DNA of 64,000 bases from NCBI GenBank assembly GCA_963729365.1, contig CAVSNQ010000024.1:1-64000 (forward strand), read 5' to 3'. Below the pieces are notes generated by a model, which ran no database searches, had not been told where the DNA came from, and was given only the letters and a program-made list of their open reading frames with translations. This DNA comes from JASHPR01 sp963729365 (GTDB taxonomy: Bacteria > Actinomycetota > Actinomycetes > Streptosporangiales > Streptosporangiaceae). Position numbers and translations under genes: made by a program. This document shows positions 1 to 8,842 of this stretch, one piece after another (the stretch's first letter is position 1; each line of letters opens with the position of its first letter).

Positions 1-1433
1 ACGGCAAGATCTACTCGAACGGCTGGGTGGACGGGTCCGGCGGGGACTACCCGGTGATCGAGCCGGCGACCGGAGCGGAACTGGGCCGGATCGGCCACGC
101 CACGCCGGCGGACGTCCGCCAGGCGGCCCAGGCGGCCAGGGCCGCGCAGCATTCGTGGGCCGCGGCCTCCTACGGCGAGCGGGCGGCCGTGCTGCGCCGC
201 GCGGGCGACCTGTGGCACGAGCACGCCGACGAGATCAAGACCTGGCTGTCGCGGGAGACCGGCGCGATCCCGCCCCTGGGCGACCTACAGGTGCACGTGT
301 CCGCCGATGAGTGCTACGAGGCCGCGGCCCTGGCCTCGCAGCCCTACGGCGAGCTACTGCGCACGCCGCAGCCGCAGCTGAGCATGGCACGCCGGGTGCC
401 GGCCGGGGTGGTTGGTGTCATCGCGCCGTTCAACGTCCCGACGATCCTGGCCATCCGCTCGGTCGCGCCCGCGCTCGCGCTCGGCAACACCGTGATCCTG
501 AAGCCCGATCCGCGCACCGCGGTGAGCGGCGGCGCGCTGCTCGCCGAGATGTTCGAGCGGGCCGGGCTGCCCGGCGGCGTGCTGCATGTCCTGCCCGGCG
601 GCGCGGATGCCGGCGAGGCACTGGTCACCGACCCCGATGTCCGGATCATCGCGTTCACCGGGTCGACGAAGGCCGGCCGGGCCGTGGCCAGGCTGGCCGG
701 CGAGCACCTCAAGCGGGCGCACCTGGAGCTGGGCGGGAACTCGGCGCTGATCGTGCTCGACGACGTGGACGTGGACCAGGCCACCTCGGTCGGCGCGTTC
801 GGCTCATTCATCCACCAGGGCCAGATCTGCATGTCGACCAGCCGCCACCTGGTGCACAACTCGATCGCCAAGGAGTACGCGTCCGCGCTGGCGGCGCGGG
901 CCGAGCACCTGCCGGTCGGCGACCCGTTCGCCGCCCAGGTCGCCCTGGGGCCGCTGATCGACGAGCGGCAGCGCGACAACGTGCACAGGATCGTCACGGA
1001 AAGCGTCGACGCGGGTGCCGCGCTGCTGACCGGCGGAACCTACGAGGGCCTGTTCTACCGGCCGACCGTGCTCGGCGACGTCCCGACGTCGGCTCCGGCC
1101 TATGCCGAGGAGATCTTCGGCCCGGTGGCGCCCGTGGTCGGCTTCGACTCGATCGACGAGGCCGTCGAGCTGGCCGCGGGCACCGAGTACGGGCTGTCGC
1201 TCGGCATCCTGACCAGGGACGTCTACAAGGGCCTGGAGATCGCCGAGCGGATCCCGGCCGGCCTGGTGCACATCAACGACCAGACCGTCGCCGACGAGGC
1301 GACGATCCCGTTCGGCGGCTTCGGTGCGTCAGGGAACGGCGGGCGGCTCGGCGGGGCGCGCGCCAACCTGGAGGCCTTCACCGAGACCCAGTGGGTCACC
1401 GTGCGCGGCGACCTGCCGGCCTACCCGTTCTAG
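1..1433 (+). CDS. Aldehyde dehydrogenase (benzaldehyde/vanillin-type), 5' truncated by window edge
   Basis: NAD(P)-dependent oxidation of an aldehyde to its acid; soluble ALDH superfamily. The frame is open from base 3, before the first GTG at 27, and reads GKIYSNGW, a typical ALDH N-terminus, so the true start lies outside the window. Seen: cofactor-binding region around PFNVPTILAIRS, the FTGSTKAGR segment, the HLELGGNSA glutamate motif and the catalytic Cys in GQICM. About 476 codons are visible, near full length for the family. It converges on a second ALDH on the other strand, 40 bp away. The substrate cannot be fixed; sequence style is closest to benzaldehyde/vanillin dehydrogenases. Confidence 0.88.
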   Translation, partial: GKIYSNGWVDGSGGDYPVIEPATGAELGRIGHATPADVRQAAQAARAAQHSWAAASYGERAAVLRRAGDLWHEHADEIKTWLSRETGAIPPLGDLQVHVSADECYEAAALASQPYGELLRTPQPQLSMARRVPAGVVGVIAPFNVPTILAIRSVAPALALGNTVILKPDPRTAVSGGALLAEMFERAGLPGGVLHVLPGGADAGEALVTDPDVRIIAFTGSTKAGRAVARLAGEHLKRAHLELGGNSALIVLDDVDVDQATSVGAFGSFIHQGQICMSTSRHLVHNSIAKEYASALAARAEHLPVGDPFAAQVALGPLIDERQRDNVHRIVTESVDAGAALLTGGTYEGLFYRPTVLGDVPTSAPAYAEEIFGPVAPVVGFDSIDEAVELAAGTEYGLSLGILTRDVYKGLEIAERIPAGLVHINDQTVADEATIPFGGFGASGNGGRLGGARANLEAFTETQWVTVRGDLPAYPF

Positions 1434-1472
1434 CCGCCGGAATCCGGGTATCCCGGCGGCCGGAACGGGGCG

Positions 1473-2900
1473 TCAGTCGAGTGCCGACATGACGTGCTTG
1501 ACGCGCGTGTAGTCCTCGAATCCGTACATGGACAGGTCCTTGCCGTAGCCGGACTGCTTGAAGCCGCCGTGCGGCATCTCGGCGACCAGCGGGATGTGGG
1601 TGTTGATCCAGACGCAGCCGAAGTCGAGGCGCCGCGACATCCGCATGGCCCGGCCGTGGTCGGACGTCCACACCGAGGAGGCCAGCCCGTACTCGGTCCC
1701 GTTCGCCCACCGCACGGCCTCGTCCTCGTCGGCGAACCGCTGTACGGTGATCACCGGCCCGAACACCTCGTCCTGGATGATCTCGTCGTCCTGGTGCAGT
1801 CCGTCGACCACGCTGGCCTCGAAGAAGTAGCCCCGGTCACCGGTCCGGTGGCCGCCGGTCAGCACCCGGGCGTGGTCGGGGAGCCGCTGGATGAACCCGG
1901 ATACCCGGTCCAGCTGGCTGGCGTTGTTCAGCGGGCCGAAGTCGGCGTCGGTGACGTCGGGGCCGCCCACGGTCTGCTTCTTGGCCTGCTCGACCAGGGC
2001 GTCCACGAACTCGTCATGCACCCGGGGGGCGGTGAGCACCCGGGTGGCCGCGGTGCAGTCCTGGCCGGCGTTGAAGTAGCCGGCGATGGCGATCGCCTCC
2101 GCGGCCTTGGCCGGGTCCGCGTCGTCGAAGATCACGACCGGCGCCTTGCCGCCGAGTTCTAGGTGCACCCGCTTCAGGCCGTGGCCGGCCGCGGCCGCCA
2201 CCTCCCGGCCCGCGCGCACGCTCCCGGTGATCGACACCATCTGCGGCACCGGGTGCGAGACCAGCGTCCGGCCGGTGTCACGGTCACCGCAGACGACGTT
2301 GAACACGCCGGGCGGCAGGTGCTCGGACATCAGCTGGGCCATCAGGAGCGTGGAGGCCGGCGTGGTATCCGACGGCTTGAGCACCATCGTGTTGCCGGCC
2401 GCGAGCGCGGGCGCCCACTTCCAGACCGCCATCATCATCGGGTAGTTCCACGGGGTCACCGCGGCGCAGACGCCGACCGGCTCGCGCCGGACAAACGAGG
2501 TGAACCCGGACATGTACTCGCCCGCCGAGCGGCCCTCCAGCATCCGGGCGGCTCCGGCGAAGAACCTGATCTGGTCCACCATCGGCGGGATTTCCTCGGA
2601 CAGGGTCAGCCCGATCGGCTTGCCGGTGTTCTGCGACTCGACGGCGACCAGTTGCTCGGCGTGGGCTTCGAGCGTGTCCGCGATCCTGAGCAGGGCCAGG
2701 CTGCGCTCGGACGGCGTGGCGTCGCGCCAGCCTTCGAACGCGTCCGTGGCCGCGGCGAAGGCGGCGGTGACCTCGGCCTCGCCGGAGACGGGGGCGGTGG
2801 TGAAGACCTCCCCCGTGCTGGGGTCGATCAGGTCGAGGCGCTTGTCGTACGAGAAGTCCGTCTCCTGCCCGCCGATGAAGTTACGCAAGTCATCCACCAC
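1473..2900 (-). CDS. Gamma-aminobutyraldehyde dehydrogenase-like aldehyde dehydrogenase
   Basis: ALDH superfamily enzyme of 475 aa, most like the gamma-aminobutyraldehyde (4-aminobutanal) dehydrogenases that convert the putrescine-derived aldehyde to GABA. Visible: TPWNYPMMMAVWK in the cofactor fold, SITGSVRAGRE, the glutamate motif HLELGGKAP, the catalytic Cys in GQDCTA, and the C-terminal PHGGFKQSGYGKD signature of aminoaldehyde dehydrogenases. It starts with GTG preceded by CGGAGG. The next gene on the same strand (saccharopine-dehydrogenase-like) lies upstream 27 bp away, so they are probably co-transcribed. With the nearby APC permease this suggests polyamine, lysine or GABA catabolism; that role is inferred. 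Confidence 0.85.
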   Translation of the reverse strand: MVDDLRNFIGGQETDFSYDKRLDLIDPSTGEVFTTAPVSGEAEVTAAFAAATDAFEGWRDATPSERSLALLRIADTLEAHAEQLVAVESQNTGKPIGLTLSEEIPPMVDQIRFFAGAARMLEGRSAGEYMSGFTSFVRREPVGVCAAVTPWNYPMMMAVWKWAPALAAGNTMVLKPSDTTPASTLLMAQLMSEHLPPGVFNVVCGDRDTGRTLVSHPVPQMVSITGSVRAGREVAAAAGHGLKRVHLELGGKAPVVIFDDADPAKAAEAIAIAGYFNAGQDCTAATRVLTAPRVHDEFVDALVEQAKKQTVGGPDVTDADFGPLNNASQLDRVSGFIQRLPDHARVLTGGHRTGDRGYFFEASVVDGLHQDDEIIQDEVFGPVITVQRFADEDEAVRWANGTEYGLASSVWTSDHGRAMRMSRRLDFGCVWINTHIPLVAEMPHGGFKQSGYGKDLSMYGFEDYTRVKHVMSALD

Positions 2901-2927
2901 GAGCCTCCGTTTCTGATGTTTGTGCGT

Positions 2928-4151
2928 TTACCTACCCGCGGGGGTCCGTTCCTCGCACGCCCACGGCGAGCCATAGTCGGTGAGCAGGTCAAGGAACGGT
3001 TCCGCGGGGAGCGCCTCGGGGCCGAGCACGCCCGTGCCTGACCAGGCGCCGGAGTCGAGCAGCTCCAGCGCGACCACCGGGTTGACCGCGGTCTGCCACA
3101 CCACGGCCTGGGAGCCGTACTCGGCCATGGACCACGCGTTGTCGACGACATGGTGCAGGTAGACCTCGCGCGGCGCGCCGTCGGTGCCGGTCCCGGTCAC
3201 CCAGGTACCCGCGCAGGTCAGGCCGGTCATCTTGTCGCCCAGCGTGGCCGGGTCCGGCAGGCAGGCGGCCACCACGTCGCGGGGCGAGACGGCCGCGCCG
3301 CCGACCGTCACCGGGTCGGTGGCGTCGAGCCCGAGCTTGTGCAGGGTCTGCAGCACGCCGATGAACTCGGACCCCAGGCCGTACTTGAACGTCACCCGCC
3401 GCGCCTGAACCCAGCGCGGGATCAGCAGCACTTCCTCGTGCTCCACGTTGACGCACTCGACCGGGCCGATCCCGGCCGGGAAGGTGAACGCCTCGGGCTC
3501 GCTGAACGGCGCGGTGGTGAACCAGCCCCGGCCGGCCTCCCAGATCACCGGCGGGTTGAGGCATTCCTCGATCGTGGTCCAGATGGAGAAGGTGGGGGCG
3601 AAGTCATAGCCGGCCACCTCCAGGTTGGCGCCGTCCCGCACGCCGATCTCGTCGATCTCGCTGAACAGCGTGTCGGCCGCGTGCCGGGCGAAGACGTCCG
3701 AGAGGCCCGGCTCCACCCCGATGCCCACCAGGGCCAGCTTCCCGCGCTCTTCCCACTGCCGGGCCAGGGCGAACTGGTCGTCGCCCAGCTTGACGCCGGT
3801 CCTGGCGTACGGCTCATCCGGGTCGGGATGGGACAGCGACATGGCCATGTCCAGGTAATGGGTGCCGGCCTGGAGCGCGGCGCGGTAGAGCGGCATCACG
3901 AAACGGGGGTCGGTGGCGTTCATCAGCACATCGCAGCCATGCTCGGCCAGCAGGGCGGCCGTGGCCTGTTCGTCGCGCGCATCGAGCTGGACGGCGGCCG
4001 ACCTGGCCGGTGCCGCCTCGGCGGCGCGCTGGGCCCGGCTCAGGTCATAATCGGCGATGACCAGGTCGGCGAACTGGCGGCGGGCGGCAATCTGGGCAAA
4101 CGCCGTTCCGACGCCGCCGGCGCCCACCAGGAGTATCCGGCGAATGCTCAT
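2928..4151 (-). CDS. Saccharopine dehydrogenase family oxidoreductase
   Basis: NAD(P)-dependent oxidoreductase with an N-terminal Rossmann fold (RRILLVGAGGVGTAFAQ, glycine-rich loop at residues 5-15) followed by the saccharopine dehydrogenase C-terminal domain. About 407 aa, usual for the family. I chose the ATG at 4151 (MSIRRILL) over an upstream in-frame ATG at 4184, because the Rossmann strand begins immediately there and an AGGAT element sits upstream. It lies head-to-tail with the aminoaldehyde dehydrogenase and divergent from the permease. Family members act on saccharopine or carboxynorspermidine-type substrates; which one applies here is not visible. Confidence 0.82.
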   Translation of the reverse strand: MSIRRILLVGAGGVGTAFAQIAARRQFADLVIADYDLSRAQRAAEAAPARSAAVQLDARDEQATAALLAEHGCDVLMNATDPRFVMPLYRAALQAGTHYLDMAMSLSHPDPDEPYARTGVKLGDDQFALARQWEERGKLALVGIGVEPGLSDVFARHAADTLFSEIDEIGVRDGANLEVAGYDFAPTFSIWTTIEECLNPPVIWEAGRGWFTTAPFSEPEAFTFPAGIGPVECVNVEHEEVLLIPRWVQARRVTFKYGLGSEFIGVLQTLHKLGLDATDPVTVGGAAVSPRDVVAACLPDPATLGDKMTGLTCAGTWVTGTGTDGAPREVYLHHVVDNAWSMAEYGSQAVVWQTAVNPVVALELLDSGAWSGTGVLGPEALPAEPFLDLLTDYGSPWACEERTPAGR

Positions 4152-4380
4152 ACGTGCGATCCTAGACCTAGGCCATCCTGGCATGAACGGTACCAGTTGT
4201 GATACATAGCTGTTACAACGGAAATCGTTGCCGTGATGGCTGGTTCGTGCTAGAACCGTCGCACTGGGGTATTAACGCGCAGTGCCCGCGTGCCCGAACA
4301 ATCGCACTGGGACCGGCGGCTCCGCCGTCGCCCGCGTGCCAGACCTGGCCAGGCCGGGTCGCTGCCAGGAGGGGTGAGCC
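4152..4380. promoter_or_regulatory. Divergent intergenic region, candidate promoters
   Basis: This gap separates the leftward saccharopine dehydrogenase/ALDH pair from the rightward permease and must hold both promoters. It contains a small inverted repeat CAACG-GAAAT-CGTTG near 4217 that could be an operator, and an AGGAGGGG ribosome-binding site just before the permease ATG. The promoter assignment is inferred. Confidence 0.35.
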
Positions 4381-5949
4381 ATGGCCACCATCCAAGAAGC
4401 CACGCAGCCAGGGGATTCTGGGGAGCAGGTTGCCGAGAAGGGCCTGAAATCGGGCGCGCTCGGGCTGATCTCCAGCACCGTCATCGCGACCGCGTCGGTC
4501 GCCCCCGCCTACAGCCTCGCCGCGACGCTCGGGCTCATCGTCGTCGCGGTCGGGCTCAAGTCCCCGGCCATCGCCGTCGCGGCGTTCATCCCGATGATCT
4601 TCGCCTCGATCGGCTACAACGAGCTGAACAAGAGCGACCCGGACTGCGGCACCACGTTCACGTGGGCGACCCGGGCCTTCAACCCCGGCTGGGGCTGGAC
4701 GGGCGGCTGGGCGATCGTCGCCGCCGACGTCCTGGTCATGGCCAGCCTGGCCCAGGTGGCCGGCCAGTACATCTTCCTGCTCTTCAACGCCAACGGCATC
4801 GGCGGCAACCCGGCGAGCGGCTGGGTGCTGCTGGTCGGGGTGCTGTGGATCGTGGCCATGACCTACATCTGCTACCGCGGCATCGAGGTCTCGGCCAACT
4901 TCCAGAAGGCGCTGCTGTCGATCGAGATCGGCATGCTGCTGGTGTTCTCCGTGGTGGCGCTGGTCAGGGTCGGCACCGGGCACCACCCGGCCGTCTCGCT
5001 GCACCCGAGCGCGTCCTGGCTCAACCCGTTCGGCATGCCGTTCAGCGCGTTCGCCTCCGGGCTGATCCTGATGGTGTTCATCTACTGGGGCTGGGACACC
5101 GCCCTGTCGGTCAACGAGGAGACCAAGGACCCGGCCAAGACGCCGGGCCGGGCCGCGATCCTCTCCACGGTGATCCTGCTCGTCACCTACGGGGTAGTGA
5201 TCTTCGCCGCGCAGGCGTTCGCCGGGATCGGCACCGTGGGCATCGGCCTGGCCAACCCGGCCCACGTGGGTGACGTGATCTCCATCCTCGGCTCCTCGGT
5301 CTTCGGCACCAGCACGTTCGGCTCGGTGCTCAGTCACCTGCTGATCCTGATGGTGCTGTCCTCGGCCGCCGCCTCGACCCAGACCACGATCCTGCCGACC
5401 GCGCGGACCACGCTGTCCATGGCCGTTTACAAGGCGCTGCCGCCCTCGTTCGCGAAGATCCACCCGCGCCACCTGACCCCGACCGTGTCCACGCTGGTCA
5501 TGGGCGGCATCTCGATCGTGCTGTACGCGGTGATGAACTACCTGTCTCGCGGCAATGTGATCTACGACGCGGTGACCGCGTGCGGCGTCTACATCGCGTT
5601 CTACTACGGGCTGACCGCCCTGGCCTGCGTCTGGTACTACCGCGCGACGCTGCGGAGCAGCGCGCGCCACCTGTGGGTGCGGGGCATCATCCCGCTGGCC
5701 GGCGGGCTGATTCTCTGGACCCTGGGCGGTTTCAGCCTCTGGCAGGACTACGACGTCGCGACCGAGAACAGCTACACCATGTTCACGGTGCCGGGTCTGC
5801 ACTGGCAGATCGGCGGCGTGTTCGTGATCGCATTCATCTCCGCGCTCCTCGGGCTCATCATCTTCATCGTCCTGCGGATCACCCAGCCCCCGTTCTTCAA
5901 GGGGCAGACCCTGACCCGGGCGACGCCCACGCTGGTTCCCGACGAGTGA
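4381..5949 (+). CDS. APC superfamily amino acid/polyamine permease
   Basis: Integral membrane transporter of 522 aa with about 12 hydrophobic segments, beginning GALGLISSTVIATASVAPAYSLAATLGLI, the typical first helix pair of APC-family amino acid permeases. AGGAGGGG lies 6 nt before the ATG, which fixes the start. It is divergent from the aminoaldehyde dehydrogenase operon, so uptake of an amino acid or polyamine that feeds that pathway is a reasonable inference. Substrate specificity is not readable from the sequence. Confidence 0.86.
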   Translation: MATIQEATQPGDSGEQVAEKGLKSGALGLISSTVIATASVAPAYSLAATLGLIVVAVGLKSPAIAVAAFIPMIFASIGYNELNKSDPDCGTTFTWATRAFNPGWGWTGGWAIVAADVLVMASLAQVAGQYIFLLFNANGIGGNPASGWVLLVGVLWIVAMTYICYRGIEVSANFQKALLSIEIGMLLVFSVVALVRVGTGHHPAVSLHPSASWLNPFGMPFSAFASGLILMVFIYWGWDTALSVNEETKDPAKTPGRAAILSTVILLVTYGVVIFAAQAFAGIGTVGIGLANPAHVGDVISILGSSVFGTSTFGSVLSHLLILMVLSSAAASTQTTILPTARTTLSMAVYKALPPSFAKIHPRHLTPTVSTLVMGGISIVLYAVMNYLSRGNVIYDAVTACGVYIAFYYGLTALACVWYYRATLRSSARHLWVRGIIPLAGGLILWTLGGFSLWQDYDVATENSYTMFTVPGLHWQIGGVFVIAFISALLGLIIFIVLRITQPPFFKGQTLTRATPTLVPDE

Positions 5950-5993
5950 CCGAGTAGTCGGCGGCTGTCGGCGCCACCGCCTACGCTGGGGCG

Positions 5994-8231
5994 GTGACCG
6001 CGATAGCCGCCGACTCCTTGCTGGACGGTCTGAACCCGCCGCAGCGGGCCGCCGTCGTGCACGAGGGCAGCCCGCTGCTCATCGTGGCCGGCGCGGGCTC
6101 GGGCAAGACCCGGGTGCTGACGCACCGGATCGCCTACCTGCTGGCCGAGCGGGGCGTGGCGCCCTGGGAGATACTGGCGATCACCTTCACCAACAAGGCC
6201 GCAGGAGAGATGGCCGCGCGGGCGGCGGCGCTCACCGGCTCCCGGGCGCGGGCCATGTGGCTGATGACGTTCCACGCCGCCTGCGTCCGGATCCTGCGCC
6301 GCGAGGCCAAGCGGTTCGGCTACCCGTCCTCGTTCTCGATCTACGACCAGGCCGACTCGCAGCGGCTGATGACCCTGGTCTGCCGTGAGCTGGAGCTTGA
6401 CGCCAAGTACCACCCGCCGAAGGCGATGGCCGCGCAGGTCTCCAACCTCAAGAACGATCTCATCGACTACGAGACGCTCGCCGCCCGCGCCACCGGGTAC
6501 CGGGAGAAGGCGCTGGCCGAGGCCTACGCCGAGTACCAGCGCAGGCTGGTCGCGGCCGGCGCGATGGACTTCGACGACCTGATCATGGTGACGGTCAACC
6601 TGCTGCAGGCGTTCCCCGAGGTGGCGGCCGAGTACCGGGCCAGGTTCCGGCACCTGCTCGTGGACGAGTACCAGGACACCAACCACGCGCAGTACGTACT
6701 GGTCACGGAGCTGGCCGGGCAGCAGCGAGGCGCCGCCGCCCCGGCGGCCTCCGCCAGCCCGCCCGCCGAGCTCTGCGTCGTGGGCGACGCCGACCAGTCC
6801 ATCTACGCCTTCCGCGGCGCCACGATCAGGAACATCGACGAGTTCGAGCGGGACTTTCCCGGCGCCCGGGTCATCTTGCTCGAGCAGAACTACCGCTCCA
6901 CCCAGAACATCCTCGCCGCGGCCAACGCCGTCGTCTCCCGCAACCCCGGCCGGGTGCCGAAGAAGCTCTGGTCCGAGGCGGGCGACGGGCCGCCGATCAC
7001 TGGCTACGTGGCGGACAGCGAGCACGACGAGGCGGCCTTCGTGGCCGAGGAGGTGGACCGGCTCGCCGACGAGGGACTGGCCATCCCGGGACAGGTGGCG
7101 GTCTTCTACCGCACCAACGCGCAGTCCCGGGTGTTTGAGGAGGTCTTCATCCGGGCCGGCCTGCCGTACAAGGTCGTCGGCGGGGTCCGGTTCTACGAGC
7201 GGCGCGAGGTCCGCGACCTGCTGGCCTACCTGCGGCTGATCGCCAACGCCGACGACGAGGTCTCGCTGCGCCGGGTGCTGAACGTGCCGAAGCGCGGTAT
7301 CGGTGACCGCGCGGAAGAGTGCGTGGCCGCGCAGGCCAGCCGGCAGAAGACCAGCTTCGCCCGGGCCCTGACCCGTCCGGCCGACATCCCGGACCTGGCC
7401 GCGCGGTCGGCCAGGTCGATCGAGGCGTTCAACGAGCTGATCGGCGGGCTCCGGGAGAGCGCGCAGGCCGGCCGCCCGGTCGGCGACCTGGCCGACGCCG
7501 TGCTTGACCGCTCCGGGTACCTGGCCGAGCTGCAGGCCTCCGCCGACCTGCAGGACGAGAGCCGGATCGAGAACCTCACGGAACTGGTCTCGGTGGCGAG
7601 GGAGTACGACAGCCGCCACCCCGAAGGGACGCTGGCCGACTTCCTGGAGCAGGTGGCGCTGGTCGCCGACGCCGACCAGATCCCCGACGGCGAGGATCAC
7701 GGCGGCGTGGTGACGCTGATGACCCTGCACACCGCCAAGGGTCTCGAGTTTCCCGTCGTCTTCCTGACCGGGCTGGAAGAAAACGTCTTCCCGCACGAGC
7801 GGTCGACCGGCGACGAGCGGGAACTGGCCGAGGAGCGGCGGCTGGCCTATGTCGGGATCACCCGCGCGGAGCAGCGGCTGTACCTGACCCGCGCGGTGGC
7901 GCGGACTTGGTGGGGCAGGCCGGCCTACCACAAGCAGTCCAGGTTCCTGTCCGAGATCCCCGAGGCGCTGATCGAGTGGCGCCGGGACGCGGCGGCCGCC
8001 GCGCAGCCGGCCTCGGAGCGGCTGGCCCGGCGGCCCGGGGTACAGGCCCTGGGCAACCGGCCGGTGCCGTCGCTGTCGCCCGGCGACCGGGTGAACCACG
8101 ACTCCTACGGGCTCGGCACGGTGCTGTCGGTGGAGGGCCGCGGCGACGATCCGGAGGCCAAGATCGATTTCGGCGGTGACTACGGGATCAAGCACCTGGT
8201 GCTGCGGTACGCCCCCATCGAGAAGCTGTAA
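5994..8231 (+). CDS. pcrA: ATP-dependent DNA helicase PcrA/UvrD
   Basis: Superfamily 1A 3'-5' DNA helicase of 745 aa used in repair and replication restart. Helicase motifs in order: LNPPQRAAVV (Q motif), AGAGSGKT (Walker A), LLVDEYQDTN (motif II), VVGDADQSIYAFRGA (motif III), LEQNYRST (IV), VTLMTLHTAKGLEFPVVF (V), EERRLAYVGITRA (VI), and the C-terminal Tudor-like tail GDRVNHDSYGLGTV. An Ala/Pro-rich insert follows motif II. The GTG start has TACGCT 6 nt upstream, which suggests leaderless translation. Its place before the B12-binding subunit and sucCD is conserved in actinomycetes. Confidence 0.95.
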   Translation: MTAIAADSLLDGLNPPQRAAVVHEGSPLLIVAGAGSGKTRVLTHRIAYLLAERGVAPWEILAITFTNKAAGEMAARAAALTGSRARAMWLMTFHAACVRILRREAKRFGYPSSFSIYDQADSQRLMTLVCRELELDAKYHPPKAMAAQVSNLKNDLIDYETLAARATGYREKALAEAYAEYQRRLVAAGAMDFDDLIMVTVNLLQAFPEVAAEYRARFRHLLVDEYQDTNHAQYVLVTELAGQQRGAAAPAASASPPAELCVVGDADQSIYAFRGATIRNIDEFERDFPGARVILLEQNYRSTQNILAAANAVVSRNPGRVPKKLWSEAGDGPPITGYVADSEHDEAAFVAEEVDRLADEGLAIPGQVAVFYRTNAQSRVFEEVFIRAGLPYKVVGGVRFYERREVRDLLAYLRLIANADDEVSLRRVLNVPKRGIGDRAEECVAAQASRQKTSFARALTRPADIPDLAARSARSIEAFNELIGGLRESAQAGRPVGDLADAVLDRSGYLAELQASADLQDESRIENLTELVSVAREYDSRHPEGTLADFLEQVALVADADQIPDGEDHGGVVTLMTLHTAKGLEFPVVFLTGLEENVFPHERSTGDERELAEERRLAYVGITRAEQRLYLTRAVARTWWGRPAYHKQSRFLSEIPEALIEWRRDAAAAAQPASERLARRPGVQALGNRPVPSLSPGDRVNHDSYGLGTVLSVEGRGDDPEAKIDFGGDYGIKHLVLRYAPIEKL

Positions 8232-8336
8232 CCGCCGGCCGGGCCGCGGCCGGGTCCGCGGGAACCTGCGGCTACCCTGCGGAATAGGCGGCTACCGCAC
8301 GCGCCGGGCTGGACCGTGTTCTGGTGGAGGACATTG

Positions 8337-8744
8337 ATGAGCAGCATTCGCGTGGTGATCGCGAAGCCGGGCCTGGACGGTCATGACCGTGGCGCGAAGG
8401 TGGTGGCCCGGGCCCTGCGAGATGCCGGGGTGGAGGTCATCTATACCGGGCTGCATCAGACCGCGGAGCAGATTGTGTCCGCCGCGCTGCAGGAAGACGC
8501 GGACGCGATCGGGCTGTCGGTCCTGTCCGGCGCGCACATGACCCAGTTCGGCCGGGTGCTCGAACTGCTGAAGGAACGCGACGCCTCCGACATAGTCGTG
8601 TTCGGCGGCGGCATCATCCCGGCCGCGGACATCGCTGAACTGGAGCGGATGGGCGTGGCCAGGATATTCACGCCCGGCGCGTCCACGACCGAGATCGTGG
8701 ACTGGGTCCGCTCGGAACTAGGCAGCGAGGAGACCGTCGGCTAG
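8337..8744 (+). CDS. Stand-alone cobalamin-binding small subunit of an acyl-CoA mutase
   Basis: 135-aa protein consisting only of the B12-binding domain, with the DxHxxG motif in GLDGHDRGAK whose His replaces the lower cobalt ligand, then the SVLSGAH and FGGGIIP loops. Such small subunits pair with a separate large chain in isobutyryl-CoA or methylmalonyl-CoA type mutases; no large chain is in this window. The ATG at 8337 follows GGAGG. The position between pcrA and sucCD matches the Streptomyces gene annotated as the isobutyryl-CoA mutase small subunit (icmB), but the sequence alone does not prove the substrate. Confidence 0.88.
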   Translation: MSSIRVVIAKPGLDGHDRGAKVVARALRDAGVEVIYTGLHQTAEQIVSAALQEDADAIGLSVLSGAHMTQFGRVLELLKERDASDIVVFGGGIIPAADIAELERMGVARIFTPGASTTEIVDWVRSELGSEETVG

Positions 8745-8747
8745 CAC

Positions 8748-8769
8748 CCCCCCTCGGCGACCCGGGGGG
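8748..8769 (+). terminator. Possible terminator after the mutase subunit
   Basis: Six C residues and six G residues separated by 10 bases form a GC hairpin immediately after the stop codon and before the sucC leader. There is no U-tract, as is common in actinobacteria. Confidence 0.4.
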
Positions 8770-8842
8770 CCCGCACTAGGCTCCCTGCGCAGGCTTGCCG
8801 CAGACGCCGACGCATCGTCGCCGCATATCGAGGACGGACCGA

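Noticed and set aside
4213..5802. 529-codon ORF on the minus strand opposite the APC permease
   Set aside because: Composition is His/Asp/Arg/Gly/Gln-rich with no domain. It is the antisense shadow of a well-supported permease in high-GC DNA.
5772..8195. 807-codon ORF on the minus strand opposite pcrA
   Set aside because: Low-complexity Arg/Gly/Val/Leu shadow with no motifs, while the + strand carries all helicase motifs.
8795..8842. N-terminal extension of SucC to an upstream start
   Set aside because: The canonical N-terminus VDLFEYQAKQLF begins at GTG 8843 with a good ribosome-binding site; the extension is not conserved.
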